The notes under the pieces were generated by a model. That model saw only the letters and a list, made by a program, of their open reading frames with translations, had not been told where the DNA came from and ran no database searches. A stretch of 64,000 bases of DNA from an uncultured Muribaculaceae bacterium (GTDB lineage: Bacteria; Bacteroidota; Bacteroidia; Bacteroidales; Muribaculaceae): NCBI GenBank assembly GCA_910586895.1, contig CAJUIW010000010.1:26147-90146 (forward strand). The letters run 5' to 3'. The translations under genes and the position numbers were made by a program. The stretch's first letter is position 1; each line of letters begins with the position of its first letter. Of this stretch, positions 15,758-24,828 are shown piece after piece.

Positions 15758-16503
15758 CAGATGGCAGTCCACCCTCCGTCGGCGGCGATAATCTGTCCGG
15801 TTATGTATTTTGCTCCGTCAGATACGAGGAAGAGGCACAGAGGAGCTATATCGTCGGGGTTGCCCATCCGCTTCATGGGGCAACGGTGATTGTAGGCGCG
15901 GAGGAACTCCTCGCGTTGATTGTCGAATATGCCGCCGGGACACACGCAGTTGACGCGTATGCCATCCTTGCCAAGATATGACGCCATGTAGCGTGTGAAG
16001 TTGATGATGCCCCCCTTTATGGCGCAGTATTCAGCCGGCGATGACCCGCCGTACTCCTCATAGATGGTGAAGTCATTGCCTACAATACCGTAGATGGATC
16101 CGAAATTGACTATCGAGCCGCTTTTCTGACGCGTCATTACGCGGGCCACCTGCTGGTCAATGTAGAACACCGGATTGAGCTGTATCCTGACATTCTCACT
16201 CCAGTGCTCGAAGGGGGTGTCCTCGAATTTGTAGCGTCCCCAGTCGGGAGTATGTGGATAGGCGGCGTTGATAAGGCCGTCGATACGGCCGCCGTAATTT
16301 GAAAGGGTAAATTCAATCAGGGCGTCAATGGAGCCGTTGTCAGTAAGGTCAAGATGGAAGGTGCGTGCCTCGGCATCGGTGCTCACTGACATGTCGGCGT
16401 CGATAGCCACGGCTCCGCGCTCACGCAGCTCCTTTACTATCTCGCGGCCAATGAGGCCCCGGCCTCCAGTCACTATTATTACTTTATTGTTCAGGTCTTT
16501 CAT
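15757..16503 (-). CDS. ptmA: Short-chain dehydrogenase/reductase, PtmA-like
   Basis: 248 residues from ATG 16503, overlapping the previous stop as ATGA. The NAD(P)-binding TGGRGLIG, the NAAYP loop, catalytic serine in NFGSIYG, and the YxxxK equivalent YCAIKGG show a classical SDR. INFTRYMASYLGKDGIRVNCVCPGGI is the usual C-terminal block. PtmA-like SDRs occur in Campylobacter legionaminic acid loci, where their exact step is still unclear. Position between the Gfo/Idh/MocA oxidoreductase and legG supports this role. A few residues at EYGGSSPAEYCAIK show the extra loop seen in PtmA proteins, as far as I recall. Confidence 0.78.
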   Translation of the reverse strand: MKDLNNKVIIVTGGRGLIGREIVKELRERGAVAIDADMSVSTDAEARTFHLDLTDNGSIDALIEFTLSNYGGRIDGLINAAYPHTPDWGRYKFEDTPFEHWSENVRIQLNPVFYIDQQVARVMTRQKSGSIVNFGSIYGIVGNDFTIYEEYGGSSPAEYCAIKGGIINFTRYMASYLGKDGIRVNCVCPGGIFDNQREEFLRAYNHRCPMKRMGNPDDIAPLCLFLVSDGAKYITGQIIAADGGWTAI

Positions 16504-17417
16504 AAGCAAATTTTTAGGATATCGTTTGCTGTGGCAAGTCCGTTGAATGAACTGCGGGCATGCTCTTTTACAAGGGTGGTGAAGTATTTCATCTGAGCCG
16601 TATAAGTGTCGGCCACGCGCTGCTCCGATTCGAACAGTATCGTTCCTGTCGAATTGGTCACCGTGTTGGTAGCCAGATCGGCGGTGATGGTGTCCTCGTC
16701 AGTCAGGACCTCTATGGTGCGGCGGTAGTCACGGCGGTAGTAGTTCAGTATTACCGAGGCGCAGAATCCTTCGTAGGTCAGACAGTAATTGGCGTAGTCA
16801 ATGGCTTCTATCCCCAGCGAGGAGACACTGCGGAGTGTCGACCGGCTGTCGAGCGGCATTCCGAAGAGCCAGTAGAGGTAGTCAAGTTCATGAATAAGAT
16901 CAAGATGTACCCCGCCACCCAGCGACGGGATGGCGCTGTAGCATTTACGCCAGTCGGTCCCCGGACGCCATCCAGGGAGCCATGATCCGCAGTAGACGTT
17001 TACTTCGTTGACGCGCTTCCCTTCCAGATATGTTTTCAGAAATGAAAGTGAGTCAAGAAACCTCAGATTGCATGCCACATAGGTCAGCGTCCCGTCATCC
17101 TCCGTCTGTTTTATAATATCGGGGTATGCCGGGGTATCGAACACCGGCTTCTCCACCATCAGGGGTATGCGGTAGGGGAGCAGACTCTCTACCGTTGAGG
17201 CATGCGCCGAAGTAGGGTTGGATATGATGGCAAAATCAATATCTTTCAGGTCAAGCTCATTTAGCGAGGTGACGGATATGACTCCCTCCACGGCTTTATT
17301 GGAGCCACGGCCGGAGCGCAGGGCATATATGGTGTGGCGCTCCATAGGCAGGGCCTTATGGAGTGCGTCGATATGCTTGCGGGCTATTGAGCCGAGTCCT
17401 ATGATAAGCAGGTTCAT
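16500..17417 (-). CDS. Gfo/Idh/MocA-family sugar oxidoreductase of the nonulosonate operon
   Basis: 305 residues. The N-terminal Rossmann motif LIIGLGSIARKHIDAL and the following AIISNPTSAHASTV and MVEKPVF are diagnostic. The C-terminal half has GGVHLDLIHELDYLYWLFG, carrying the conserved histidine of the family. These enzymes oxidise or reduce nucleotide or free sugars with NAD(P). A similar gene (PtmF) is present in Campylobacter ptm/leg loci; the match is by family and position only. The start overlaps the legF stop as ATGA, and its stop overlaps the next start in the same way. Confidence 0.8.
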   Translation of the reverse strand: MNLLIIGLGSIARKHIDALHKALPMERHTIYALRSGRGSNKAVEGVISVTSLNELDLKDIDFAIISNPTSAHASTVESLLPYRIPLMVEKPVFDTPAYPDIIKQTEDDGTLTYVACNLRFLDSLSFLKTYLEGKRVNEVNVYCGSWLPGWRPGTDWRKCYSAIPSLGGGVHLDLIHELDYLYWLFGMPLDSRSTLRSVSSLGIEAIDYANYCLTYEGFCASVILNYYRRDYRRTIEVLTDEDTITADLATNTVTNSTGTILFESEQRVADTYTAQMKYFTTLVKEHARSSFNGLATANDILKICL

Positions 17418-18127
17418 GGCAGTGATATGCGTCCGGTGTCAAGCAGATAGGCCAGATAGTCATAGTCCGAAGGCTCGTCAAGATCAAAGCAGATATGGTC
17501 CATGACGTAGACCAGCGAACGGTCCGTGACGGCACGCGGCGGTTCGGCCATAAGTGCCTCGCGGCGGTACACGTAGATGGAGGCGTTCATGTCATATACC
17601 TTCGGGGCGCTCTGGCGTGTGGTGTACATTCCGGCGAGCACTACTCCATAGTAGCCCGACGGTTGCTGCTGCACCATATTGAAATATGGATTGCGGGCTG
17701 CCGGATTGACGGAGAATACCGTGAGCGCATCGGCATCGCTTTCAATAAGCTTCAGGCACCCCTCGATATCCTCCAGAGTGCGTATCGGAGAGGTCACGTC
17801 AAGGTCAACCACCGCATCGTAGCATCTGCCATGACGCTCTTCGGCCCAGAGCATGGCGTGGCGTATGGCATCAGGCTTTCCGCAGGTGTCGTTGGCCAGA
17901 AAGTCGGGGCGGTCATAGTCGGTGGCAAGGCCGTAGCGGCGTCCTACCTCGCGGATATCTCCGGAGTCAGTGGAGAGCACTATGTCGGCTCCATGCCGCT
18001 CGGCAAACGCGCGTGCGGCACGTATTGAGTAGGCGAGCAGGGGGTGTCCTCCCACTTCCTTTATGTTCTTGCCGGGAATCCCCTTGGAACCCCCGCGGGC
18101 ACATATTGTGACAAGTATATTTTTCAT
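17414..18127 (-). CDS. legF: CMP-nonulosonate (acylneuraminate) cytidylyltransferase, LegF/PtmB-like
   Basis: 237 residues. ICARGGSKGIPGKNI at the N-terminus is the CTP-binding signature of CMP-sialate synthetases; LDVTSPIRTLEDIEGCL and YDMNASIYVYRREAL complete the family. It activates the finished nonulosonic acid with CTP for transfer. First gene of the operon legF - Gfo - ptmA - legG - ptmE, all overlapping by 1-23 bp. Its -7 box TAAATTTG ends 7 bp before the ATG, so the mRNA has almost no leader. Confidence 0.88.
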   Translation of the reverse strand: MKNILVTICARGGSKGIPGKNIKEVGGHPLLAYSIRAARAFAERHGADIVLSTDSGDIREVGRRYGLATDYDRPDFLANDTCGKPDAIRHAMLWAEERHGRCYDAVVDLDVTSPIRTLEDIEGCLKLIESDADALTVFSVNPAARNPYFNMVQQQPSGYYGVVLAGMYTTRQSAPKVYDMNASIYVYRREALMAEPPRAVTDRSLVYVMDHICFDLDEPSDYDYLAYLLDTGRISLP

Positions 18128-18134
18128 AAGGAGG

Positions 18135-18142
18135 CAAATTTA
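18135..18142 (-). promoter_or_regulatory. -7 box of the nonulosonate operon
   Basis: TAAATTTG on the minus strand, 7 bp before the legF ATG; predicted leader 3-4 nt. Confidence 0.65.
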
Positions 18143-18154
18143 CGAAAAAAACGA

Positions 18155-18162
18155 TACATTTG
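18155..18162 (+). promoter_or_regulatory. -7 box of the Na+/Ca2+ exchanger gene
   Basis: TACATTTG on the plus strand, 7 bp before the ATG at 18170; predicted leader 3-4 nt. The opposite -7 box for legF is only 12 bp away, so the two promoters are interlocked. Confidence 0.65.
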
Positions 18163-18169
18163 CATAATT

Positions 18170-19141
18170 ATGATTGACTGGATACTTTTGATTGCAGGAC
18201 TGGCACTCATTATTTATGGTGCCGATTTCCTGACCGACGGTGCCTCGGCGCTTGGAAAGCGCTGCGGACTGTCCGATTTGGTGGTGGGGCTTACCATCGT
18301 TGCGTTCGGCACATCGGCCCCCGAACTGTCGATAAGTGTGATTTCAGCCGTGCAGGGCAACTGTGGGCTGGCTATCGGTAACGTAGTGGGCAGCAATCTG
18401 TTCAATACGCTTATGATAGTAGGCGTAGTGGCGTTGATCACACCGGTGAAGATAGAGAAGAGTATAATGACCAACGAGATTCCGCTCACGCTGGTCGCCA
18501 CATTGGCTCTGCTTGCCATAGGGTGCTCAATGTGGCTCGACGGAGTGCCGGCCGAGGTTAGCCGCGTGGAGGGAATACTCCTGCTGCTGATTTTCGCGAT
18601 ATTCATGCGCTATGTTTTCAGCAAGGCAAAAGCGGCTCCTGAACCGGATGCCGGCAAGGCTGACAATCAGCAGAAGGCACTCCCGGTGTGGCGTTCCCTG
18701 CTGTATGTGGCCGGTGGCCTTGGTGCACTGATTTGGGGCGGTGACCTTTTTGTCGATAAGGCTTCGGCCATAGCCAAGGGGCTTGGTGTGAGCGACGCTG
18801 TGGTGGGGCTTACCATTGTAGCCGCCGGTACCTCGCTTCCTGAACTCGCCACTTCGGTCAGTGCAGCGCTTAAAGGCAATACCGGTATCGCGCTCGGCAA
18901 TGTGATAGGAAGCAATATTTTCAATATACTTATGGTGCTGGGGTGTGCCGCCGTGGTACGTCCGCTGCCGTTTGATGGAGTCGGCACCATTGACCTCTTC
19001 GCACTTCTGGCCTCGGCTCTTGTGTTCTGGCTTTTCGGCTGGGTGATACGCGAGCGCACCATCACCCGCGGTGAGGGCGCCGTGATGTCCATAATGTACA
19101 TAGGCTATATAGCATGGCTCGTAATCAACGTGATTGATTGA
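18170..19141 (+). CDS. Calcium/sodium antiporter, CaCA family (YrbG-like)
   Basis: 323 residues from ATG 18170; a longer frame opened upstream would run across legF and the promoter. Two inverted halves carry the alpha-repeats: GLTIVAFGTSAPELSISV with GNVVGSNLFNTLMIVG, and GLTIVAAGTSLPELATSV with GNVIGSNIFNILMVLG. About ten membrane segments are seen, with a hydrophilic loop around residues 145-170. Members exchange Na+ or H+ for Ca2+ at the inner membrane. Monocistronic, with its own promoter and a strong terminator 35 bp downstream. Confidence 0.93.
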   Translation: MIDWILLIAGLALIIYGADFLTDGASALGKRCGLSDLVVGLTIVAFGTSAPELSISVISAVQGNCGLAIGNVVGSNLFNTLMIVGVVALITPVKIEKSIMTNEIPLTLVATLALLAIGCSMWLDGVPAEVSRVEGILLLLIFAIFMRYVFSKAKAAPEPDAGKADNQQKALPVWRSLLYVAGGLGALIWGGDLFVDKASAIAKGLGVSDAVVGLTIVAAGTSLPELATSVSAALKGNTGIALGNVIGSNIFNILMVLGCAAVVRPLPFDGVGTIDLFALLASALVFWLFGWVIRERTITRGEGAVMSIMYIGYIAWLVINVID

Positions 19142-19175
19142 AGCGCTCGTGTAACCGGGCTATAACAAGAAGTTT

Positions 19176-19205
19176 AGCCGCTCCATATGGGGCGGCTTTT
19201 TTTTT
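19176..19205 (+). terminator. Intrinsic terminator after the antiporter gene
   Basis: Stem AGCCGCTCC / GGGGCGGCT with a 4-nt loop (atat), followed by nine T. Confidence 0.9.
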
Positions 19206-19244
19206 GTGGCAGGAAAATGCGGATTGAATAAAAATAAACGGGAA

Positions 19245-19295
19245 ATTGTGTTTTAACATATTTTAAGATGGGGGGGGTAATTTGGTGTATATTTG
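19245..19295 (+). promoter_or_regulatory. G-tract promoter P3 of the susC-susD operon
   Basis: Run of 8 G (19270-19277), then TAATTTGGTG and the -7 box TATATTTG (19288-19295). Spacing is 10 nt, against 12 in P1 and P2. TTTTAA occurs twice 11 bp apart just upstream (from 19251 and from 19261). Predicted leader about 85 nt. The G run is the third in this window in the same position relative to a -7 box before a SusC-type gene. Confidence 0.6.
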
Positions 19296-19384
19296 TAAAC
19301 GCAACTAAAAAGTACTTAACGCGGATTTCTACCGAGATCATAATACCAACCTTAAATTTTTTTACAAACAAACAATCATTACCA

Positions 19385-22300
19385 ATGACCAATCAACCAA
19401 ATCGATGGGCAGTAATGCTACTGTCAGCCACGCTTGCCACAGGCAGTATGGCGGCATCACCGGTTCAGGCGGAAACGCCGGCGTCCACGGAAACGATGCA
19501 AGTGAATGGAACGTGTAGCGGCATTGTTCAGGATGCTGCCGGGGAGCCGCTTATGGGGGCATCGGTCCGCGTCAAGGACACGAAGATGGCTACTGTTACA
19601 AATCTTGATGGAAAATTTTCTTTAATCAATGTTCCCCAGGGCTCAACCATTGTAGTCACGTATATAGGATGTAAGCCGTATGAAGCCGTATGGTCAGGCA
19701 ATCCTCTTGACATAGTACTTGAAGATAACTCTACGGCACTGGATGAAGTGGTGGTAGTAGGTTACGGAACCCAGAAGAAAGTTAATGTTACAGGTTCGGT
19801 ATCAATGGTAGGTTCGGAGGCATTTGAATCACGTCCGTCGGCCAATGTACAGCAGGCTCTGCAAGGTGCCATACCGGGTCTTAATCTGTCGCAGACGGAT
19901 GCCGGCGGCGAATTGAATGCCACGATGTCGATGAATATCCGTGGCGCCGGAACTATAGGCGATGGCTCGGTGGCAAGTCCTCTCGTCCTGATTGACGGTA
20001 TCGAGGGTAATATGAATACAGTCAATCCTAATGATATAGAAAGCGTGTCAGTACTGAAGGATGCCGCTGCATCATCTATCTATGGTACACGTGCCGCTTT
20101 CGGTGTGATACTTATAACAACAAAAAGCGGAACAGCAGGAAAAGTGCGTGTGAGCTATTCGGGCGATGTGCGTTTCAGTACGGCCACACAGCTTCCCGAC
20201 ATGGCCAATTCTCTTGAGTGGGCCACATATTTCAATTTGGCTCAGTATAATACCAACGGTAGTACCGCTTTCAATGAGGAGACGATGGCCAATATCGTCA
20301 AGTATCTCAATGGAGAGTTCACAGACCCCTCTACACCTGAATATTACGGTACCACAGCCGGATCTGACGGCAAATGGAATAAATACAACAATGCGTTTGC
20401 CAATACGGACTGGTTCAAGGAATTCTACAAAGAGAATGTACCTTCTACTCAGCATAACATCAGCCTTAGCGGAGGTAATAATAAAGTGACATGGTTGATC
20501 AGCGGAAGCTATCTTCTCCAGAACGGTCTTATACGCCACGGTCATGATGAATATAACCGCTACACGACAAACGCCAAGATCGGAGCGGAACTCGCATCAT
20601 GGGCCCGCGTGGACTACAATGTGAAATGGACCCGCACCGACTATGAACGCCCGTTCTATATGACCGGACTGTTCTATCATAATATAGCGCGTCGCTGGCC
20701 CACATGTCCTGTTATTGACCCCAATGGCCACTATACCGATGGTATGGAGATCCATGAACTTGAAAATATGGGTACACGCAATGAAAAAAGCGATATGTTC
20801 ACACAGCAGCTCCGCTTTACTTTCACACCTCTCGAGGGATGGAATATCGTGGCTGACGGTGCTCTTCGCGTAACCAACAACAAGACTAACTACGGCATGC
20901 AGCCTGTGGAATACTATGATGTGAATGACCAGCCGTTCCTGTATGATTCAGGCTATGGAACCACATCGTACGTGTATGACTACCGCGGACGCAGCAACTA
21001 CTATGCCGTGAATCTGTTTACCGACTACAGCCGCTCGTTTGGGAAGCACAACGGTAAGGTGCTGGTAGGTCTCAACTACGAGCATTTCAATACCGACGCA
21101 CTGTCAGGTATCGGATATGACTTGACAAACAGCGACAAGATATTCCTGAGCCAGGCGCAGAAGGATTTCAATGCCAGCGACGTATACAATCATCGTGCTA
21201 CGGCCGGTTATTTCGGACGATTCAACTATGACTATGACGGCAAGTATCTGTTTGAGTTCAATATCCGCTATGACGGCTCTTCACGCTTCCTGGCCAACCG
21301 CCGTTGGGAGTGGTTCCCCTCGGTATCAGCCGGATGGAATATAGCACGTGAGGACTTCTTCCATAATCTTACTTATAAGATCAATACGTTGAAACCCCGT
21401 GTGTCATGGGGCCGTCTTGGAAACACAAGCTCAAATTACAACTCTTTCTGGGATTGGTATCCTTTCTATCAGCAGCAGGCAATCGGCTCGGCCAACAGCG
21501 GATGGCTGATTAACGGAAATAAGCAGAATACAGCTTCGCTTCCCTCAATTGTAAACGGAACAATGACATGGGAAACCATCGAGACATGGAACGTAGGTCT
21601 TGACTGGGGTGCATTCAACAACCGTCTGACAGGTTCGTTCGAGTGGTTCAGCCGTACTACAAAGGATATGATAGGCCCGGCTCCCGTACTCGGCTCTATC
21701 CTCGGAACCAATGCCCCGAAAACAAATAACTGTAACATGCGTAATACTGGCTGGGAACTCGAAATAGGATGGCGTGACCGCGTTCAGGAAGTGAACTACG
21801 GCGTGCGTTTCAATATTTCTGACAACCGTGCCAAGATTCTGGAATATCCCTATGACGGCGAATTTGAGTCGCAGTCGCTCAATGGCTGGTACAATGGCCG
21901 CTATGACGGCGAGGTATGGGGATATACAACCCATGGTATAGCCAACTCCGATGAAGAGATGGCCGAATGGCTGACAAAAAACAAACCCAAATGGGGCAGT
22001 GGTTGGCAGGCCGGCGATATCATGTATTGCGACCTTAACGGCGACGGCGTGGTTGACAATGGCGAAAATACCATAGGCAATCATGGCGATTTGACCATCA
22101 TCGGTAATACAACCCCCCGCTACCGCTTCGGTCTTAATCTTGACATTCAGTGGCGTGGATTTGATTTCTCAGCATTCTTCCAGGGAGTCATGAAGCGTGA
22201 CTGGTTCTTCGGAAGTGAAGAGCCTTACTTCTGGGGCGCTACCAGTAAGATGTGGCAGTCAGCCGTTTTCAAGGACCATCTTGATTTCTGGGAACCCATA

Positions 22301-22648
22301 AGCTATAAAGCAGGTGACGAAGGCTACAATGTGGCCAAGAATCCTGATGCCTACTATCCCCGTCCTTACTTCAACACTGATAAGAACCGTTACACCCAGA
22401 CTCGTTACAAGCAGAATGCGGCTTATCTGCGCTGCAAGAACATGCAGTTGGGCTATTCGCTGCCTGAGTCAGTGATACGCCATGTCGGCATGAGCAACTG
22501 CCGTTTCTATGTGTCTGTCGACAATCTGTTTACTATCTCTGACATATCCGGAGTGTTTGACCCGGAAGCTCTTGGCGGAGCAAATGGTGCCGGTAAGCTT
22601 TATCCGCTTCAGCGCACATGGTCAGTAGGTGTCAACCTCAGTTTCTAA
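19385..22648 (+). CDS. SusC/RagA-family TonB-dependent outer-membrane receptor
   Basis: 1087 residues from ATG 19385. A longer frame from 19268 begins inside the G-tract promoter and is not real. The signal peptide (WAVMLLSATLATGSMAASPVQA) is followed by the carboxypeptidase-like domain (GIVQDAAGEPLMGASVRVKD), DEVVVVGYGTQKKVNVTGSV, the plug (NIRGAGTIGDG, PLVLIDGIEGNMNTVNP, VLKDAAASSIYGTRAAFGVILITT) and a long barrel that ends GVNLSF. CDLNGDGVVDNGENT is the late acidic loop. It forms a transporter with the SusD lipoprotein next door, probably for a galactose-containing glycan given the GH27 that follows. No STN domain and no regulator gene nearby. Confidence 0.96.
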   Translation: MTNQPNRWAVMLLSATLATGSMAASPVQAETPASTETMQVNGTCSGIVQDAAGEPLMGASVRVKDTKMATVTNLDGKFSLINVPQGSTIVVTYIGCKPYEAVWSGNPLDIVLEDNSTALDEVVVVGYGTQKKVNVTGSVSMVGSEAFESRPSANVQQALQGAIPGLNLSQTDAGGELNATMSMNIRGAGTIGDGSVASPLVLIDGIEGNMNTVNPNDIESVSVLKDAAASSIYGTRAAFGVILITTKSGTAGKVRVSYSGDVRFSTATQLPDMANSLEWATYFNLAQYNTNGSTAFNEETMANIVKYLNGEFTDPSTPEYYGTTAGSDGKWNKYNNAFANTDWFKEFYKENVPSTQHNISLSGGNNKVTWLISGSYLLQNGLIRHGHDEYNRYTTNAKIGAELASWARVDYNVKWTRTDYERPFYMTGLFYHNIARRWPTCPVIDPNGHYTDGMEIHELENMGTRNEKSDMFTQQLRFTFTPLEGWNIVADGALRVTNNKTNYGMQPVEYYDVNDQPFLYDSGYGTTSYVYDYRGRSNYYAVNLFTDYSRSFGKHNGKVLVGLNYEHFNTDALSGIGYDLTNSDKIFLSQAQKDFNASDVYNHRATAGYFGRFNYDYDGKYLFEFNIRYDGSSRFLANRRWEWFPSVSAGWNIAREDFFHNLTYKINTLKPRVSWGRLGNTSSNYNSFWDWYPFYQQQAIGSANSGWLINGNKQNTASLPSIVNGTMTWETIETWNVGLDWGAFNNRLTGSFEWFSRTTKDMIGPAPVLGSILGTNAPKTNNCNMRNTGWELEIGWRDRVQEVNYGVRFNISDNRAKILEYPYDGEFESQSLNGWYNGRYDGEVWGYTTHGIANSDEEMAEWLTKNKPKWGSGWQAGDIMYCDLNGDGVVDNGENTIGNHGDLTIIGNTTPRYRFGLNLDIQWRGFDFSAFFQGVMKRDWFFGSEEPYFWGATSKMWQSAVFKDHLDFWEPISYKAGDEGYNVAKNPDAYYPRPYFNTDKNRYTQTRYKQNAAYLRCKNMQLGYSLPESVIRHVGMSNCRFYVSVDNLFTISDISGVFDPEALGGANGAGKLYPLQRTWSVGVNLSF

Positions 22649-22665
22649 TGCTTAACTCAATTCCA

Positions 22666-24690
22666 ATGAAAATCAATATAAAGAACATAGCGGCATGTGT
22701 GATCGCGACAGGAGCATTGACCGCCCTGTCATCATGTAACGATCTGCTCGACATGGAGCCTATCACACAGATAACCCCGCAGGATTATTATAAAAATGCA
22801 GACCAGCTTGCTGCATATCTGAATAATTACTATAATGGCCAGCTGACCAATCCGTTTAGCGGAGTGATGTTTCATCAGGCTACGTATACCGACGGTATGA
22901 ACCGCTCGGATGTCAACACGGATATAGCATGTGTGGGCGGCGGCAATCTTACCCTCTACGCTCCCAATCATTGGCAGACAGGTACAGGAAAATCACTGCA
23001 GACTTATTACGGCGATGTCAGAGTGTGGAATCACTTTATAAACACGGCTCAGGCAAACTACGCACGCAATGCCATACAAGGTGAAGATGCATTGGTGCGC
23101 AATTACATAGGTGAGGGCCATTTCTTCCGTGCCCTGGCTTATTTCAGGATACTCGCCCTCTACGGTGATGCTCCTATAGTGACTACCGTCATTCCTGACC
23201 AGAATGATGTGATAGTGGAAAACAGCATCCGTAGCCCGCGAAATGAAGTTGCACGCTTCATCCTTGCTGACCTCGATACTGCAATCACCATGCTTTCTGA
23301 CCGTTCGCGGTTCAACGGGCAGAGGGTATGCCGTGAGGCCGCGCAGCTGTTAAAATCGCGTGTGGCACTGTTTGAAGGTACATTTGAGAAATATCACAAG
23401 GGTTCAGGCCGTGTGCCCGGCGATGCTGAATGGCCCGGAGCTGCCATGAGCTATAATGCAGGCAAGACATTCAATATTGACAACGAAGTCAATTTCTTCC
23501 TGACACAGGCCATGGAGGCTACCAAGGCGGCTGTAGGAAGCAGTACGCTCACAGTAAACAACCGTGTGCTTCAACCCGAATTAGGCCAGATATCCGGATG
23601 GAATCCGTATTTCGAAATGTATAGCCAGAAGTCATTGGCCGGTTCCGAAGAGGTGTTGCTTTGGAAAGAATATGACGCAGGTGTCAATGTCAAGCACAGT
23701 GCTCCTTTCCGTTCCACCACAGGATGTAATGACGGCATGACACGTGCTTTCGTAGAAGGGTTCCTGATGACTGACGGCAAGCCGTTCTACGCAAGTGACC
23801 TGTACCGCGGGGATAAAAGTCTGGATGATGTGAAGGCTAACCGCGACTATCGCCTGCAGCTGTTCCTCTGGGGTGAGAGCACACTCCTGCGTGCCGACTC
23901 CAAATACGGCGATGCTCTTGGCACTCTGTTCGGTGCGCCTCCTATTACCTCATCTGTGGTTGAGACACGTGCTATCACCGGATATATGTCACGCAAATAT
24001 GTGACATATGATCAGACTCAGTGCGATAATGACCAGATTCTGGGTGTGAACGCATGTCCGATATTCCGTACTGCTGAAGCTATGCTTAACTATATGGAAG
24101 CTTGTGTTGAAAAGACCGGTTCGGTCGATGGTACAGCCGCCGATTATTGGCGTCAGCTGCGCCGTAGGGCAGGTGTCGATGAAGATTTCAACGCTACTAT
24201 AAGCGCAACCGACCTGAACAAGGAGCTGCAATGGAGCGTATATTCCGGAACCACTATGGTATCGTCCCTGATATTCAATGTCAGAAGAGAACGCGTGGCA
24301 GAAACCTTCAACGAGGGACTGCGATTCATGGACCTGATACGCTGGCGCTCGTTTGACCGTATGCTGACTGACAAGTGGATTCCGGAAGGATGTAATTTCT
24401 GGGATGAAATGCACGTGGCTTACGAGGGCAATGGCCCTATTCTGGCCGATGGCTCACCAAGTTCTACAGTGTCAGGTCCGTCACAGAGCAAGTATCTGCG
24501 TCCTTATTCCGCCAATATGGCCAGCACCAATGAGCTCCTCAACGGTTATTCGTGGCGTGAGGCATACTATCTGTATCCCCTTGGAGCTGTTGACCTGACA
24601 TCGGCATCACCTACACGTAAACCGGAGGATTCCAACCTGTATCAGAATATCCACTGGCCCATGACCGGCGGACGATATGCTGAAAAGTAA
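22666..24690 (+). CDS. SusD/RagB-family surface glycan-binding lipoprotein
   Basis: 674 residues from ATG 22666, giving MKINIKNIAACVIATGALTA and lipobox LSSC at residue 24; in-frame ATG 22648 overlaps the susC stop and is a poorer start. DLLDMEPITQITPQDYYKNADQ and FFRALAYFRILALYGDAPIVT are the standard SusD blocks, with TPR-like helices, and RVAETFNEGLRFMDLIRWRSFD near the C-terminus. It caps the SusC barrel on the cell surface and holds the ligand. Longer than most SusD proteins (about 500-550 residues), with inserted loops that may shape specificity. A terminator lies 58 bp downstream. Confidence 0.95.
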   Translation: MKINIKNIAACVIATGALTALSSCNDLLDMEPITQITPQDYYKNADQLAAYLNNYYNGQLTNPFSGVMFHQATYTDGMNRSDVNTDIACVGGGNLTLYAPNHWQTGTGKSLQTYYGDVRVWNHFINTAQANYARNAIQGEDALVRNYIGEGHFFRALAYFRILALYGDAPIVTTVIPDQNDVIVENSIRSPRNEVARFILADLDTAITMLSDRSRFNGQRVCREAAQLLKSRVALFEGTFEKYHKGSGRVPGDAEWPGAAMSYNAGKTFNIDNEVNFFLTQAMEATKAAVGSSTLTVNNRVLQPELGQISGWNPYFEMYSQKSLAGSEEVLLWKEYDAGVNVKHSAPFRSTTGCNDGMTRAFVEGFLMTDGKPFYASDLYRGDKSLDDVKANRDYRLQLFLWGESTLLRADSKYGDALGTLFGAPPITSSVVETRAITGYMSRKYVTYDQTQCDNDQILGVNACPIFRTAEAMLNYMEACVEKTGSVDGTAADYWRQLRRRAGVDEDFNATISATDLNKELQWSVYSGTTMVSSLIFNVRRERVAETFNEGLRFMDLIRWRSFDRMLTDKWIPEGCNFWDEMHVAYEGNGPILADGSPSSTVSGPSQSKYLRPYSANMASTNELLNGYSWREAYYLYPLGAVDLTSASPTRKPEDSNLYQNIHWPMTGGRYAEK

Positions 24691-24747
24691 CACCTGATAT
24701 GCCGGTATATAGACAATAAGATGAAAGAGAGGAATTAGGTTAATTGT

Positions 24748-24795
24748 ACCGCACTCCGGAAGTAAATGACTTATACTTGTGGAGTGCGGTTTTTT
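24748..24795 (+). terminator. Intrinsic terminator of the susC-susD operon
   Basis: Perfect 10-bp stem ACCGCACTCC / GGAGTGCGGT with a 23-nt loop, followed by six T. The -7 box of the next gene starts 5 bp later. Confidence 0.88.
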
Positions 24796-24799
24796 ATAC

Positions 24800-24807
24800 T
24801 ATATTTG
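24800..24807 (+). promoter_or_regulatory. -7 box of the GH27 gene
   Basis: TATATTTG, 21 bp before the ATG at 24829. The alpha-galactosidase is therefore transcribed separately from susC-susD rather than by read-through alone. Confidence 0.65.
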
Positions 24808-24828
24808 TATTGATTAAACATATATGTT

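Noticed and set aside
19268..19384. N-terminal extension of the SusC-type receptor
   Set aside because: It would begin inside the G-tract and -7 box; the signal peptide starts at the ATG at 19385.
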